A stretch of DNA of 64,000 nucleotides from Solirubrobacterales bacterium (GTDB taxonomy: Bacteria > Actinomycetota > Thermoleophilia > Solirubrobacterales > 70-9). A program made the position numbers and the translations under genes. The notes beneath the pieces are model-generated. The model saw nothing but the letters and a program-made list of their open reading frames with translations, searched no databases and was not told where the DNA came from. The stretch lies in contig JADJRQ010000004.1 of the NCBI GenBank assembly GCA_016712175.1, forward strand, positions 1-64,000, in the 5' to 3' direction. Positions 8,314-17,625 of the stretch are shown here, in pieces. Position 1 is the stretch's first letter. The number at the start of each line of letters is the position of its first letter.

Positions 8314-9414
8314 CTACCTGACCTTGACCTTCAGCCATTTGGCCTTGGCCTTTGCGCCACGACCGTTCACCGTGAACTTGATCTTGATCCTGCCCCGTTT
8401 ACGGAACTTGACCCTGACCTTCACCTTCTTGGCATGGCCCGGCCTGAGTCCACCAACACGCCGCTTGCCGAAGGCGCGCTTTCCACGCACCTTGATCTTC
8501 ACGCGCTTCGTCACCTTCCGGCCGTAGCTCTTGACCTTTACGTAGTAGATGCGCGACCGGCCTTGCTTGGCATGATGCTTGTGTCGGCCGTAGACCTTCG
8601 GACGAGCCAGCTTACGGGCGGGCTTTAAGACCTTGCCCACACACTTCTGGAAGGTAGGGGCGGCGGTCAACGTCGATTTGTTGATGTAACCGCCGGTATT
8701 GGGGTCCAAATTGCCGAGGCTGAATGCCGCGACAGACTTGAATTCGCCCGTCGAGCACTTTGCCCTTGTGTAATTCGGATCCAGCCCATCCTGTCCGGGC
8801 AGGTCGAACTTGAACGAACTGACGGCTGAATCGCCCGCCAGCCTGGGCACCTTGACGTCAAGCACACCGTTGACCAGCGCGCCGATCATGATGATTCCGT
8901 GACCACCGGGAACCACGGTCGCTGAGTAGCCGTGGATCAACAGCTTCGGATTACCCTGGCCATCCTTGCCGGCATTGAAAATGGTCAGAACCGGGTCGCT
9001 CACCGCAGCGGCGACCAGACCGGCAATGTTGATGACGGCGGTGCCATCACCCACGATCGAGTTTGGGCAGTCGGCCCTTACTGCCGCGGTCGGACGGTTG
9101 GCGTTATTTTCGTCAAACTGGCCGATATCCTTAGTGCACGGCTCCGTGCCATCCGGCCAGAAGCTGACGTCGTCAGGCAGTCTGAGCCTGATGTTGACCA
9201 GTTCCCGCAACTTTGACTGTCCTGCGTCCGGACTGACCTTGCCTTCGAGATGCACAGCCACCTGACGCGGCTTGGACTTCAAGAATGATCCTGCCGGCGT
9301 GTAGTGGGCAGACGACGAAACCGATTCAGCCGAAGCAGGCGAAGCGCTGAAGCCAAATATCGCGATGGCGGCAGCGACGGTGGTGGACAAAACTGAACTC
9401 TTGAGGGTTCTCAT
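8314..9414 (-). CDS. Secreted Lys-rich-tail protein, paralog 1 of 4
   Basis: Unrecognised secreted family, four copies in tandem. After a signal peptide (MRTLKSS to PASAES) comes a roughly 240-residue domain with family-conserved blocks LRELVNIRLRLP, ADCPNSIVGDGTAVINIAG, NPKLLIHGYSATVVPGG, GVLDVKVPRLAGDSAV and CSTGEF, with four conserved cysteines able to form two disulfides. The C-terminal 110 residues are a Lys/Arg-rich beta-sheet module (KVKVRVKFRKRGRIKIKF), here with extra His and Tyr. The start is ATG 9414; a GTG four codons upstream is possible. Leader AATC..TATAAGGAGAG resembles those of paralogs 2 and 4. Function unknown; a wall- or glycan-binding role is only a guess. Confidence 0.75.
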   Translation of the reverse strand: MRTLKSSVLSTTVAAAIAIFGFSASPASAESVSSSAHYTPAGSFLKSKPRQVAVHLEGKVSPDAGQSKLRELVNIRLRLPDDVSFWPDGTEPCTKDIGQFDENNANRPTAAVRADCPNSIVGDGTAVINIAGLVAAAVSDPVLTIFNAGKDGQGNPKLLIHGYSATVVPGGHGIIMIGALVNGVLDVKVPRLAGDSAVSSFKFDLPGQDGLDPNYTRAKCSTGEFKSVAAFSLGNLDPNTGGYINKSTLTAAPTFQKCVGKVLKPARKLARPKVYGRHKHHAKQGRSRIYYVKVKSYGRKVTKRVKIKVRGKRAFGKRRVGGLRPGHAKKVKVRVKFRKRGRIKIKFTVNGRGAKAKAKWLKVKVR

Positions 9415-9578
9415 TTGAATGCTCACTCTCCTTATAGAGATTGGATTCATATATTGAGATTTAGGGACACGGCTGTGCCCTGTCTGCTTAAACACCCGCC
9501 AGCCCGAGAGTCGTGTTCTTTAAGCAACCTTGAGGGACGGTCACGTTCCCGATGGCATCAAAAGCCGGCTCCTGTCCA

Positions 9579-9610
9579 CAAAAAAGGGCGGCCCGGAGGC
9601 CGCCCCTTTC
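9579..9610 (-). terminator. Intrinsic terminator after paralog 2
   Basis: On the minus strand GGGGCGGCC-TCCG-GGCCGCCC is followed by TTTTTT, a textbook rho-independent terminator, about 20 bases after the stop of paralog 2. Confidence 0.8.
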
Positions 9611-9630
9611 CAGATTCTCTGAACCTGTCC

Positions 9631-10739
9631 CTACTTGACCTTCACCTTGAAGGTCTTTGTCTTCGCACCGGCACCCTTGCCGGAGACCTTGAACTTGACC
9701 TTGACGGTGCCCTTCTTCTTGAACTTGATCTTCACCTTCAACTTCTTGGACTTGCCCTTCTTGAGAGTGCCCGCACCTTTCGAACCCTTGGCGCCCTTGC
9801 CCTTGGCCTTGACTTTCACGCCCTTGATAGTTGTGCTGCCGGCATTCTTGACCTTGACTTTGAAGGTCCCTTTCTTGCCCACCTTGACCGATTTGGGTCC
9901 GGAGACCTTCGGCGAAGCCAGGTTGACTTTGATCCTCCACCACTGCCGCTATCCGAACCAACGCACTTCTGGGTGGTCGTATTGGTGGTGAGGGCCGACT
10001 TGTTGATGTAGGTGCCCGAGTTGGGGTCGGAATCAGCGAGAGTGAACACTCCACTGAACCGGTAGAGGCCCGTCGAGCAACTCGCCTGTGCATAGGCCGG
10101 ATCCTTGCCCTGTTTGCCAGGAAGGTCAAACTTGAACTCGGTGACTGCTGAATCCGCCGCAAGCTTGGGTACCGCCACGTCGAGCACGCCGTCTAGCAGA
10201 GTGCCCTGCATGATGATCCCGAAACCGCCGGGAATGACTGTGGCCGAGTAACCGTGAATCAGCAGTTTCGGATTGCCGTTGCTGTCGGTTCCACCGTTGA
10301 ATATCACCAGCTGCGGGTCTTTGATTTCGGCTGCGACTGATCCCGCGATGTTGATGATCGCCGTGCCTTCACCAACGAGCGACTTCGGACAATCGGCGAT
10401 GACCGACGCGGTCGGGCGGTTGGCATTTTCCGGATCGATCTGGCCGATGTCGTTGGTGCAAACCGGAGTGCCCTTGGTCGAAAACGTGAGGTCCTTCGGC
10501 AGGTTGAGCTTGACGTTCGTCAGCTCCCGAAGCTTCAACTGACCCGCGCCCGGCTTGACTTTACCTTCAAGATGAACATCGACCGGGCGGCGCTCCGTCT
10601 TACTGAGGGGGACACGTGGCTTGATCGAGGCAAACGACGTCACCGTCTCTCCTGCGGCAGCCGCCTGGGATACCGATATCCCGAGCATTCCGACAGCAAC
10701 GGCAATGACCACTGCGATTGAGTTTGTAATGCGAGGCAT
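9631..10739 (-). pseudogene. Secreted Lys-rich-tail protein, paralog 2 of 4 (frameshifted)
   Basis: Same architecture as its neighbours: signal peptide from MPRITNSIAVVIAVAV to QAAAAG, the conserved domain (LRELTNVKLNLPKDL, ADCPKSLVGEGTAIINIAG, NPKLLIHGYSATVIPGG, YINKSALT, QKCVG), a short Ser/Gly linker, then a Lys-rich module (KKGTFKVKVKNAG, KKGKSKKLKVKIKFKKKG). The reading frame changes in the linker near 9930, where GGTGGAGGATCAAA lacks one base compared with the frame that gives IKVNLASPKVSGPKSV. A one-base loss in a G run explains it. Start ATG 10739 has AAGGAGAG four bases upstream. If the shift is an artefact the protein is intact. Confidence 0.72.
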
Positions 10740-10856
10740 GGACTCTCCTTGTAACGATTGATTGCAGTATTGACCCGGCAACCGAAGCCACCTTCGTCCC
10801 TGGATAGTCTGTACCCCGGCGTTTACGGTCGAAACATTCCGCAATCGTTTGAGTCC

Positions 10857-11935
10857 CTACTTCACTTTGACGCTGTAGGCCGACTTTCTGCTCTTGATTT
10901 TCTTGCCTCCGGCCTTGAATTTCACCTTCGAAACGCCGCGCTTGGTGAATTTCACCTTCACCTTTACTCGCTTGGAAGCCCCTGGCGCCAGCTTGCCGGC
11001 CGAGGCCTTGCCTGCGGCTCCTTTGCCACTGGCTCTGACCTTCAACTTCTTCGCGGTGGCCGTCCCCCGGTTGGTCACGGTGACGGTGTAGCTGCGCCTC
11101 CGGCCCTCTTTTGCCCGTTTCGGGCCCTTGACCTTCGGCGCGAGAAGAACCGCCTTGCCGGCATCGCCGACACAGGACTGATGGTTCGTGGGCGTGGCAA
11201 TATCCGACTTGTTCACATAGTTGCCACTGTTCGCATCAAACTGACCCAGGGTCAGTACCGCGTTGGCCAACCATTCGCCAGTCGAGCACCTGGCCTGGGA
11301 GTAGTCGGGGTCCCTACCGGCTTTTCCGGGCAGATCGAAAGTGAACTCGGAGACGGCAGAACCCACCGGAAGGGTCGGAACTTTCACGTCAAGCACCCCG
11401 TTATCCAGTGAGCCGACCATGATGATGCCGAAACCGCCAGGGAGGACGGTGGCAGAGTACCCGTGGGTCAGGAGGATTGGATTGCCGTCGCTGTCTTCTC
11501 CCCCATTGAAAATCGTGAGCACCGAATCGGTAACCCTGGCTCCGACAAAGCCGGCAAGGTTGATGATCGCTGTGCCTTCACCGACCACCGACCCAGGGCA
11601 ATCAGCGATGCGGTCGGGCGGTTGGCATTTTCCGGATCGACCTGGCCGATGTCGGCTTCGCAAACCGGGGTACCCGTGGTTGAGAACTTCAGGTCGGTCG
11701 GCAGGTTCAGTCTCGTGTTGTTCAACTCTCTCAGTCTGGCCGCCCCCGGATCGGGAATAACTGTCGCCTCGAGGTGAGCATCAACCGAACGGGGCACTTC
11801 CCTGAAGAGTGTGCCTCGAGGTGTGATCGAAGTCTCGGAAACCGCCGTTTCGGCACCGGACAGGGCTGGTGAAAAAACGGCGATCACCAGCAAAACGACC
11901 ATCGAACCAAACGCTTCTAGAACTCGGCGACTCAT
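10857..11935 (-). pseudogene. Secreted Lys-rich-tail protein, paralog 3 of 4 (frameshifted)
   Basis: Signal peptide (MSRRVLEAFGSMVVLLVIAV to ALSGAE), conserved domain start LRELNNTRLNLPTDLKF and ENANRPTASLIA, then the frame is lost near 11612 and resumes as DCPGSVVGEGTAIINLAG in another frame, through HGYSATVLPGG, CSTGEW and a C-terminal Lys-rich module (RRRSYTVTVTNRGTATAKKL). The sibling genes read IADCP here. The sequence CTGATTGCCCTGGG fits loss of one copy of a duplicated GATTGCC (7 bases), as expected from slippage or repeat collapse. Start ATG 11935 with GGGAGAAG upstream. Confidence 0.72.
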
Positions 11936-11960
11936 CGCATCTTCTCCCTTGAACGCAAAT

Positions 11961-11980
11961 GGGCGGCCCGAAGGCCGCCC
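11961..11980 (-). terminator. Hairpin after paralog 4
   Basis: GGGCGGCC (11961-11968), loop CGAA, GGCCGCCC (11973-11980). It lies just after the stop of paralog 4 and before paralog 3. The T tract is weak, so termination is likely but not certain. Confidence 0.55.
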
Positions 11981-12006
11981 ATTATTACGCTACTTCTTCG
12001 ATTCTT

Positions 12007-13101
12007 CTACTTCTTGACCTTGACCTTGATCTTCTTGGCTACGGTCTTTACACCCTTGCCAGATGCCGTGAACTTGGTCTTGATCTTTCCGGTCTTCTTG
12101 AACTTGACCTTGACCTTGATGGTCTTGGACTTGCCGGCCTTGAGACTGCCTCCGGATGCCTTGCCCTTGGCGCCCTTGCCCTTGGCCTTGACCTTGATCT
12201 TCTTGATGTTCGAGCCACCGACGTTCTTGATCTTGACCTTGTAGGTGACCTTCTTGCCCTTCTTGGCCTTCTTCGAGCCCTTCACCTTGAGGCTCTTGAA
12301 CTTGCCCTTGGCGGTGCTGGAGGCTTCGCCGACGCAGGGGGTCGTTGTGGTGTTGGAGCCGATCGTGCTCACGTTGGTGTACTGACCCGTGTTCTTGTCA
12401 TATTCACCGAGCGTCAGATCAGCGGTTCCGCCAAGCGAACCGGTGTTGCAGATCGCCTGGGCGAAGTTCGGATCCGCACCAACGGCACCGGGGATGTTGA
12501 TCGTGAACGTGGTCACGGACGAGTTGGTGGCGAGCGTCGGAACGTAGACGTCCATGACACCATTTTCCAGCACGGCCTTCATGAAGACGCCGTGTCCACC
12601 GGGTACGACCGTGGCCGAGTAACCCTGGATGAAGAGCTGCGCATTGCCGTTCGCATCATTACCACCGTTGAATACGGTGAGAATCGGGTCGGTGACCGGA
12701 GCAGCGACGTAGCCCGCAACGTTGATGGTCGCGGTTCCGCCACCGACAACTGAGTTCGGGCACTTGGCTACAACAGCAGCCGTCGGTGCATTGGCGCTCT
12801 CTTCGTCTATCTGACCAACATCATTGGTGCATACCGGGGTGCCGGCAGTATCGAACGCGAAGCTACTGGGGATCGTGAACTTGACGTTGTTCAGTTCCCT
12901 CAGCTTGAGCTGACCCGTGTCCGGGAGGACGGTGGCGGACAGGCTCATGTTGACCGGGGCGAGAGCATCCTTGTAAAGGGTGCCCTTTCCGGTGATTGAC
13001 ACGTCGGACGAAGCCGACTCAGCCGAAGCTGAAGTGGCGACTGCGCCCGCGAGACCGAAAACGGCTACCGCAGATGCGATGAATGTGGCAAATCTCTTCA
13101 T
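12007..13101 (-). CDS. Secreted Lys-rich-tail protein, paralog 4 of 4
   Basis: The best preserved member: 364 residues, signal peptide MKRFATFIASAVAVFGLAGA to SASAES, conserved domain (LRELNNVKFTIPSSF, PVCTNDVGQ, AKCPNSVVGGGTATINVAG, AQLFIQGYSATVVPGG, GVMDVYVPTLATNSSV, ICNTGS, TPCVGEA) and a C-terminal 90-residue module very rich in Lys (KKGKKVTYKVKIKNVGGSN, KAGKSKTIKVKVKFKKTG), with the strand pattern of a CARDB-like Ig fold. AGGAGAG precedes the ATG. It lies downstream of the mce genes on the same strand with a 119-base gap. Function unknown. Confidence 0.78.
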   Translation of the reverse strand: MKRFATFIASAVAVFGLAGAVATSASAESASSDVSITGKGTLYKDALAPVNMSLSATVLPDTGQLKLRELNNVKFTIPSSFAFDTAGTPVCTNDVGQIDEESANAPTAAVVAKCPNSVVGGGTATINVAGYVAAPVTDPILTVFNGGNDANGNAQLFIQGYSATVVPGGHGVFMKAVLENGVMDVYVPTLATNSSVTTFTINIPGAVGADPNFAQAICNTGSLGGTADLTLGEYDKNTGQYTNVSTIGSNTTTTPCVGEASSTAKGKFKSLKVKGSKKAKKGKKVTYKVKIKNVGGSNIKKIKVKAKGKGAKGKASGGSLKAGKSKTIKVKVKFKKTGKIKTKFTASGKGVKTVAKKIKVKVKK

Positions 13102-13220
13102 GCTCTCTCCTCTAGTAATGATTCGTAAGTTCTTGGATCTATAACGCCCGAAACCTTCGGCAGTCTCGGTCGATTATTCAGAATACATCCTTTAAACCCG
13201 CCATACCGCGAATAGTTGCG

Positions 13221-14804
13221 CTACGGCTGACGAAAAACATGCTGGTACTGCGTGGAAGGCTGGGAAGGGTCGCCGGGGGGCACGAACGGAGCCTGCTGGA
13301 TGCAGGCCGGAGCCGGAACAGTTGACGTCTGGTTCTGCGACGACATCGCGTACTGAATCGCTCCTTCGTAGATAACCTGAGCCTCGGCTGGGGTGAGCGT
13401 CTTGGTATTGGCCACGTACTGGGCCTGCTGTACCGGGGTGAGGGCGGCCCAGGGCTGGATCGTTGCATTGAAACCGCCGCCACATTGGGTGGTCGAGAAC
13501 GATTGGAGACCCGCGCCCGCCAGATCGATCGCGCCGCCGGTAGCGGTGTACGGATTGGTCCTGTTCGTACCGAGCCTTCCGGTGTATGAAGTGAAACTCG
13601 AAGGCGACAGATTGACACCGGCCCGCAGCACCTTCACCTTGGGCACGTTGGGGTTGTTCGGATCGCCATAGGTGGCCTGACCGTTCGTGGCCGCGGCCGC
13701 GTTACCCAGGAAGGCGGCGATCTCCTTGCGGTAGTAATTCGCCGACTGCAGGAAGGGGTTGAACTCGGCGAAGAAGTCCGGCAGGCGACCGAGCAGTCTC
13801 GGAGCATCGTCGTCCAGGAAGGCACGGAGCGACGGGAAGGCTTTCGGGGCCTTGCGGATGACCGGCTTCAGGCTCTTGTAAAAACGCTTGCTTGTCGGAG
13901 CCAGTTTCGCCGAAAGCTTGAAAGTCGGCGAGAGCTGCTTGGCGACAGGAATGAGCTTGTTCGTCTGCGGGGTGGCGAAGGCCGAAAAATCACCAAGTTG
14001 CTGCTGGGTAACCCGTGACTCACGCAGGAAGGTCGGGAACACACGGAAGAAATCCTGAAGGTCCTGGTCACGGGCTGCGGTTGTCTGGAACACCGTATTG
14101 GTGTTGCGGATCAGGCTGCTCAACTGGCCCTGACGCTTGCTCAGGGCATCGAAAACGCCACCGGTGTTTCGAACGAGCTTGGACAGATCCTCGTCTTGCG
14201 CATTGAGGACCGTCAGGACGTCGTCAAGTTCGGTCAGGGTGCCCGGCAGGACCCCGAGGAACTGGTTCAGCTCAGCACCGCGACCCTTGGTGGCAATCGC
14301 GTTGTCGATCGAACCCTGGATGAAGGCTTCCCGGGTCTTCTTGTCGAAGGTGCGGAAGATTTCGTCGAGCTGGACCGATCGAGCAACCTGGGCCTCGGGC
14401 AATTCGCTGCCGTCTGGCAACATGCCGTCCCGCTTGTCACCGGGTGTCAGCTCTACGAACGCCTCTCCGAGCAGCGACTTGGCCCGAAGCACCGCCCGGG
14501 TGTCTTTCGGCACCGGCGCGATATCGGGCTCGAGCTCGAGTTCGACGATCGCCCGGCCGGCCTGGTTGCCTTCGCCGAGTTGGACCGATGTCACCCTTCC
14601 GACTTCAACGCCGGAGATCTTGACGTCTGACTGCTCGGCAAGCTGCCCGATCTGGGTCATCGGAAGTCTGAGGTGATAGCTACTGGCTGCGAGGGGGGTT
14701 GGTCCGCCGAAGGCCACCCAGACGAAAAGCAGCAGCGCGAAACACGACAGAACGAAACCGGTGATCGTGATCAGCTGGCCGATTGAAGGTGCCTGTTTGT
14801 TCAC
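13221..14804 (-). CDS. Mce family protein (sixth in cluster, MceF position)
   Basis: Membrane-anchored Mce protein of a lipid-transfer complex. One N-terminal transmembrane helix (residues 10-33) is followed by the MlaD/MCE domain (about 40-125: MTQIGQLAEQSDVKISGVEV, VELELEPDIAPVPKDTRAVL, LLGEAFVELTPG), a helical region with many Asp/Leu heptads and a Pro/Gln-rich tail. The GTG start overlaps the previous mce stop as GTGA. By analogy with Mce1/Mce4, six such subunits build a hexameric tunnel for lipid uptake or export; the substrate here is unknown. Confidence 0.88.
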   Translation of the reverse strand: MNKQAPSIGQLITITGFVLSCFALLLFVWVAFGGPTPLAASSYHLRLPMTQIGQLAEQSDVKISGVEVGRVTSVQLGEGNQAGRAIVELELEPDIAPVPKDTRAVLRAKSLLGEAFVELTPGDKRDGMLPDGSELPEAQVARSVQLDEIFRTFDKKTREAFIQGSIDNAIATKGRGAELNQFLGVLPGTLTELDDVLTVLNAQDEDLSKLVRNTGGVFDALSKRQGQLSSLIRNTNTVFQTTAARDQDLQDFFRVFPTFLRESRVTQQQLGDFSAFATPQTNKLIPVAKQLSPTFKLSAKLAPTSKRFYKSLKPVIRKAPKAFPSLRAFLDDDAPRLLGRLPDFFAEFNPFLQSANYYRKEIAAFLGNAAAATNGQATYGDPNNPNVPKVKVLRAGVNLSPSSFTSYTGRLGTNRTNPYTATGGAIDLAGAGLQSFSTTQCGGGFNATIQPWAALTPVQQAQYVANTKTLTPAEAQVIYEGAIQYAMSSQNQTSTVPAPACIQQAPFVPPGDPSQPSTQYQHVFRQP

Positions 14805-16126
14805 GGGCAGATCCCTCCCTGGGCCGGAGGGGTGGGAGGCGGCAGCTGCGCGAGGTTGTAGCTGGTCGGCAGCTGCGGAATGTCATCCTGGAGCTGCTTG
14901 GCGCGGAGCGCGGTGATGCAGGTCACCATTCCCAGGGCGCGCCGGACCGGCCCCATCGCATCCTGGCCGTTGAGGGCCGAGTTGAGGTTGTGGTTGGCCC
15001 ACGGCGCCCAGAACAGGAAACCTTCCTGGTCACCGTCCGGGTTGTGCGCAAGCAGGTCGAAAAGCTGGTTGAGCTCGGTGAGGACGGCTGTGGTCTTTTC
15101 GCTGGTGACCTTGAGGTCCTTGCTCGAATTGCTGAGATCGGCAAAGACCGGCTGGGTATCCCGCGTGAACGGACGGATGTTGTCCCTGATCGTCGGCGTG
15201 GTCTCGATGGCCAGGTCCTGAAGCTGAATGAGCGAAGACTTGAGGTTCTTGGCACCGGGGATCAGCTTTAGCAGGGTCGGGCGGGCGGCAACCGTAAACC
15301 GGTTCGACTTGTTAAGGCCGTTCTGGGCTGCCGTGAGGGTCGAGGGGAACTCCTGCAGCGCCTGCCGCAGCGAGGCCTCTTCGGCTGCGAAGTTGCCGAG
15401 GGAGTCCTTTGAGTTGGTGACGAAGTCGGCGACGGCTTGGTCGTTGTTGCCCAGTTCCGTCGCGATCTGGCTGAAAGCGTGGACTCCGTTCTTGATGTTT
15501 TCCCGGCGCTTCGCCAGGGCGCCATTGATCCGCGCCGTGTATTCGGCGAACGGACCGAAACGCCTCAGGGTCTTCGAAAGATTCCGGCCGTTGCCAGCAA
15601 GACCCTCGCCGGCACCGTCCAGGAGCAGCACGATGTAGTCCTGGGTGTCCTTGTCGAGCGTGCCGAAGAATTCTTCGAGCTGGACGTTTGAGAGTCCCTG
15701 TGCCAAGGGAAGCGTTGCGCCCTCTTCCGGCGGCGGTCCCTCGGAGCCGGGATCGATCTCGACCACCATGTCGTTGAGGCCGGTCTTCGGGCGCAGCAGG
15801 AATTCGGCGTCTGAATGAATCAGATCCTTGTACTTCGGGTCGATGTCGATCCGAACCTTTGCCACGCCGTCATCGATCGAGGCCGCGCCGAGCTTGCCGA
15901 CGTTGATGCCAGCGATTACGGCCGCCTGTCCCTGACCCGGAGTCACTGCCTGGGCAGTCGGGAACTGAGCATTGATCGAGTAGAAATCCTGACCGAGTCC
16001 CGGCACCCATGATGGCAAGGCAGCCTTCTGGTTGGCGAGAATCACCAGCAAGGTCATCAGGGCAATCAGGATCAGCGCAGCGATCGCGATGAAGTCCTTC
16101 ATGTGGGTCTTGATTGCATGTTTCAC
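14801..16126 (-). CDS. Mce family protein (MceE position)
   Basis: 441 residues: N-terminal helix (IAIAALILIALMTLLVIL), MCE domain with VTPGQGQAAVIAGINVGKLG and VRIDIDPKYKDLIHSDAEFL, LNDMVVEIDPG, then a long alpha-helical segment from about residue 150 (EEFFGTLDKDTQDYI) and a short Pro-rich end. GTG start overlaps the upstream stop (GTGA), matching the tight coupling through the whole cluster. It has no lipobox, unlike many mycobacterial MceE proteins, so the letter is by position only. Confidence 0.87.
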   Translation of the reverse strand: MKHAIKTHMKDFIAIAALILIALMTLLVILANQKAALPSWVPGLGQDFYSINAQFPTAQAVTPGQGQAAVIAGINVGKLGAASIDDGVAKVRIDIDPKYKDLIHSDAEFLLRPKTGLNDMVVEIDPGSEGPPPEEGATLPLAQGLSNVQLEEFFGTLDKDTQDYIVLLLDGAGEGLAGNGRNLSKTLRRFGPFAEYTARINGALAKRRENIKNGVHAFSQIATELGNNDQAVADFVTNSKDSLGNFAAEEASLRQALQEFPSTLTAAQNGLNKSNRFTVAARPTLLKLIPGAKNLKSSLIQLQDLAIETTPTIRDNIRPFTRDTQPVFADLSNSSKDLKVTSEKTTAVLTELNQLFDLLAHNPDGDQEGFLFWAPWANHNLNSALNGQDAMGPVRRALGMVTCITALRAKQLQDDIPQLPTSYNLAQLPPPTPPAQGGICP

Positions 16127-17625
16127 GGGATCACCACCGGGTTCGGTCCGCCTGCAGCCGCCTGTGGCCCATTCAGATCGGCCGGCGCCTGTGTGTAGCA
16201 GTGCTCTGAAGCATCGAGCGGGGGCAAAGCTGCCTGGGCCGGGCGGGTCCCGAGCGGCGCAACGGATGCCGGCCCGTAGAGATCGCGCTGGGTGCTGTCG
16301 GCTCCGGTGTCATGGGTGCCGATGTTGAGCTGTCCGCCGCGAGGCATGACTCGTCCGAAGCGGCCGTTGCCGTCGAAGTTCTGCGATTCACCGGCGACGT
16401 TGACTGCGGCGTAGAGGAATTCTCTTACTGCCTTCTGGCCGTTGCCGAAGCTTCCGTCCGCGATCACCTGGCTACCAGTCGGGACCAGGGTCTTGCTCAG
16501 GCAGAGTCCGAGGTAACGCAGTTGCGGAAGCAATTGAATCAGCGAATTGACGGACGCCGCCGTATTCGGCGTGGACTTCACCAGAATCTTGGCGAGTCCA
16601 CCGGCTTCTTTGTTGGTCAGCAGCGGCTTGAGCTGGTTGAGCAACGGCCTGGTCACGCGGATCGTCTTCGGAACTTCCCGCAGGCCCGGTTCGACGGCCA
16701 CGGCGAATCCTCGCAGGGCAGGCAGGGTGTCGTTCAGGCTGGTCAGTGAGACACGCGCGGTCTGCAAGGTCGGACCAAGCTCCTGGATCGTCAGTTCGAG
16801 GTTGTCCGACTCCGCGGCGAGGGCTCCGGTGAAGGTGTTGAAGTTCTGGACGAATCCCTTCAGATCGTCCTGGCGTTCGTTCAGCTTTCCCGAGAGGCGG
16901 CCGAGGCCACGCAGCAGGTTGCCGAGGTCATTTGGCTTCTTGCCGAGGGTGGCAGCGCTGACGATTGCAGTGCCCTTGGCCGCTTTTCCACCGTTCAGGT
17001 AGGCGACATTCAATGCTTCACCGCCGCTCAGTCCCTTGACCAAGGGCTCGAAGGTCCGGTCTTCGGCGGCCGTCGGCTTGGCGTTCAGACCGGTGCCCAA
17101 CCCATCCAGCAGGCGCTGAAAATTCGCACGCTGCGGGAGTTGGAGGGCGCCCAGGACCTGGTCCACCTGAACGCTGGTGGCGGTTCGGCTCACGGGGATC
17201 GAACCGTCGTCGGGCATCTCGTCGGAGCTGGGACTTCCCGGGTCAAGATCGATGAACCAGTTGCCTTCGAGGAAAAGCCGGGGACGAATCTGCGCCGAAG
17301 CGTCTTCACGGATCGGACGACCTTGACCGTCGACCGTGAAGGTGACGACCGTGTTGTCGCCGCTGCCCTCGAGATCCGTGACTTCACCAACCTTCACGCC
17401 GGCGATGCGGACCGGTGACTTGACTGCGATATTGACGGCATTCGAGAAGGTCGCTTTGACCTCATATCCTGGGTTTGTGAACGGAATCGACTTGTTGAAG
17501 GCCATGTAGATGCCGACCACCGTGAGCACGACGGCGACAAGGCCGACCACGAGCGGACCCGGCCCACCCCAGTCGCGGAAGAACTGCTGGTTGTAGCGGG
17601 AGGTCTTCCGATGATCGTGCGACAT
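16123..17625 (-). CDS. Mce family protein (MceD position)
   Basis: Start ATG 17625 overlaps the previous stop (TGATG) with GGGGAGG upstream; a longer in-frame start at 17643 is not needed. N-terminal helix VVGLVAVVLTVVGIYMAF, MCE domain (YEVKATFSNAVNIAVKSPVR, IAGVKVGEVTDLE, FLEGNWFIDLDPG), then a helical region (VLGALQLPQRANFQRLLDGLG) and a disordered C-terminus. Part of a co-translated run of six. Confidence 0.88.
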   Translation of the reverse strand: MSHDHRKTSRYNQQFFRDWGGPGPLVVGLVAVVLTVVGIYMAFNKSIPFTNPGYEVKATFSNAVNIAVKSPVRIAGVKVGEVTDLEGSGDNTVVTFTVDGQGRPIREDASAQIRPRLFLEGNWFIDLDPGSPSSDEMPDDGSIPVSRTATSVQVDQVLGALQLPQRANFQRLLDGLGTGLNAKPTAAEDRTFEPLVKGLSGGEALNVAYLNGGKAAKGTAIVSAATLGKKPNDLGNLLRGLGRLSGKLNERQDDLKGFVQNFNTFTGALAAESDNLELTIQELGPTLQTARVSLTSLNDTLPALRGFAVAVEPGLREVPKTIRVTRPLLNQLKPLLTNKEAGGLAKILVKSTPNTAASVNSLIQLLPQLRYLGLCLSKTLVPTGSQVIADGSFGNGQKAVREFLYAAVNVAGESQNFDGNGRFGRVMPRGGQLNIGTHDTGADSTQRDLYGPASVAPLGTRPAQAALPPLDASEHCYTQAPADLNGPQAAAGGPNPVVIP

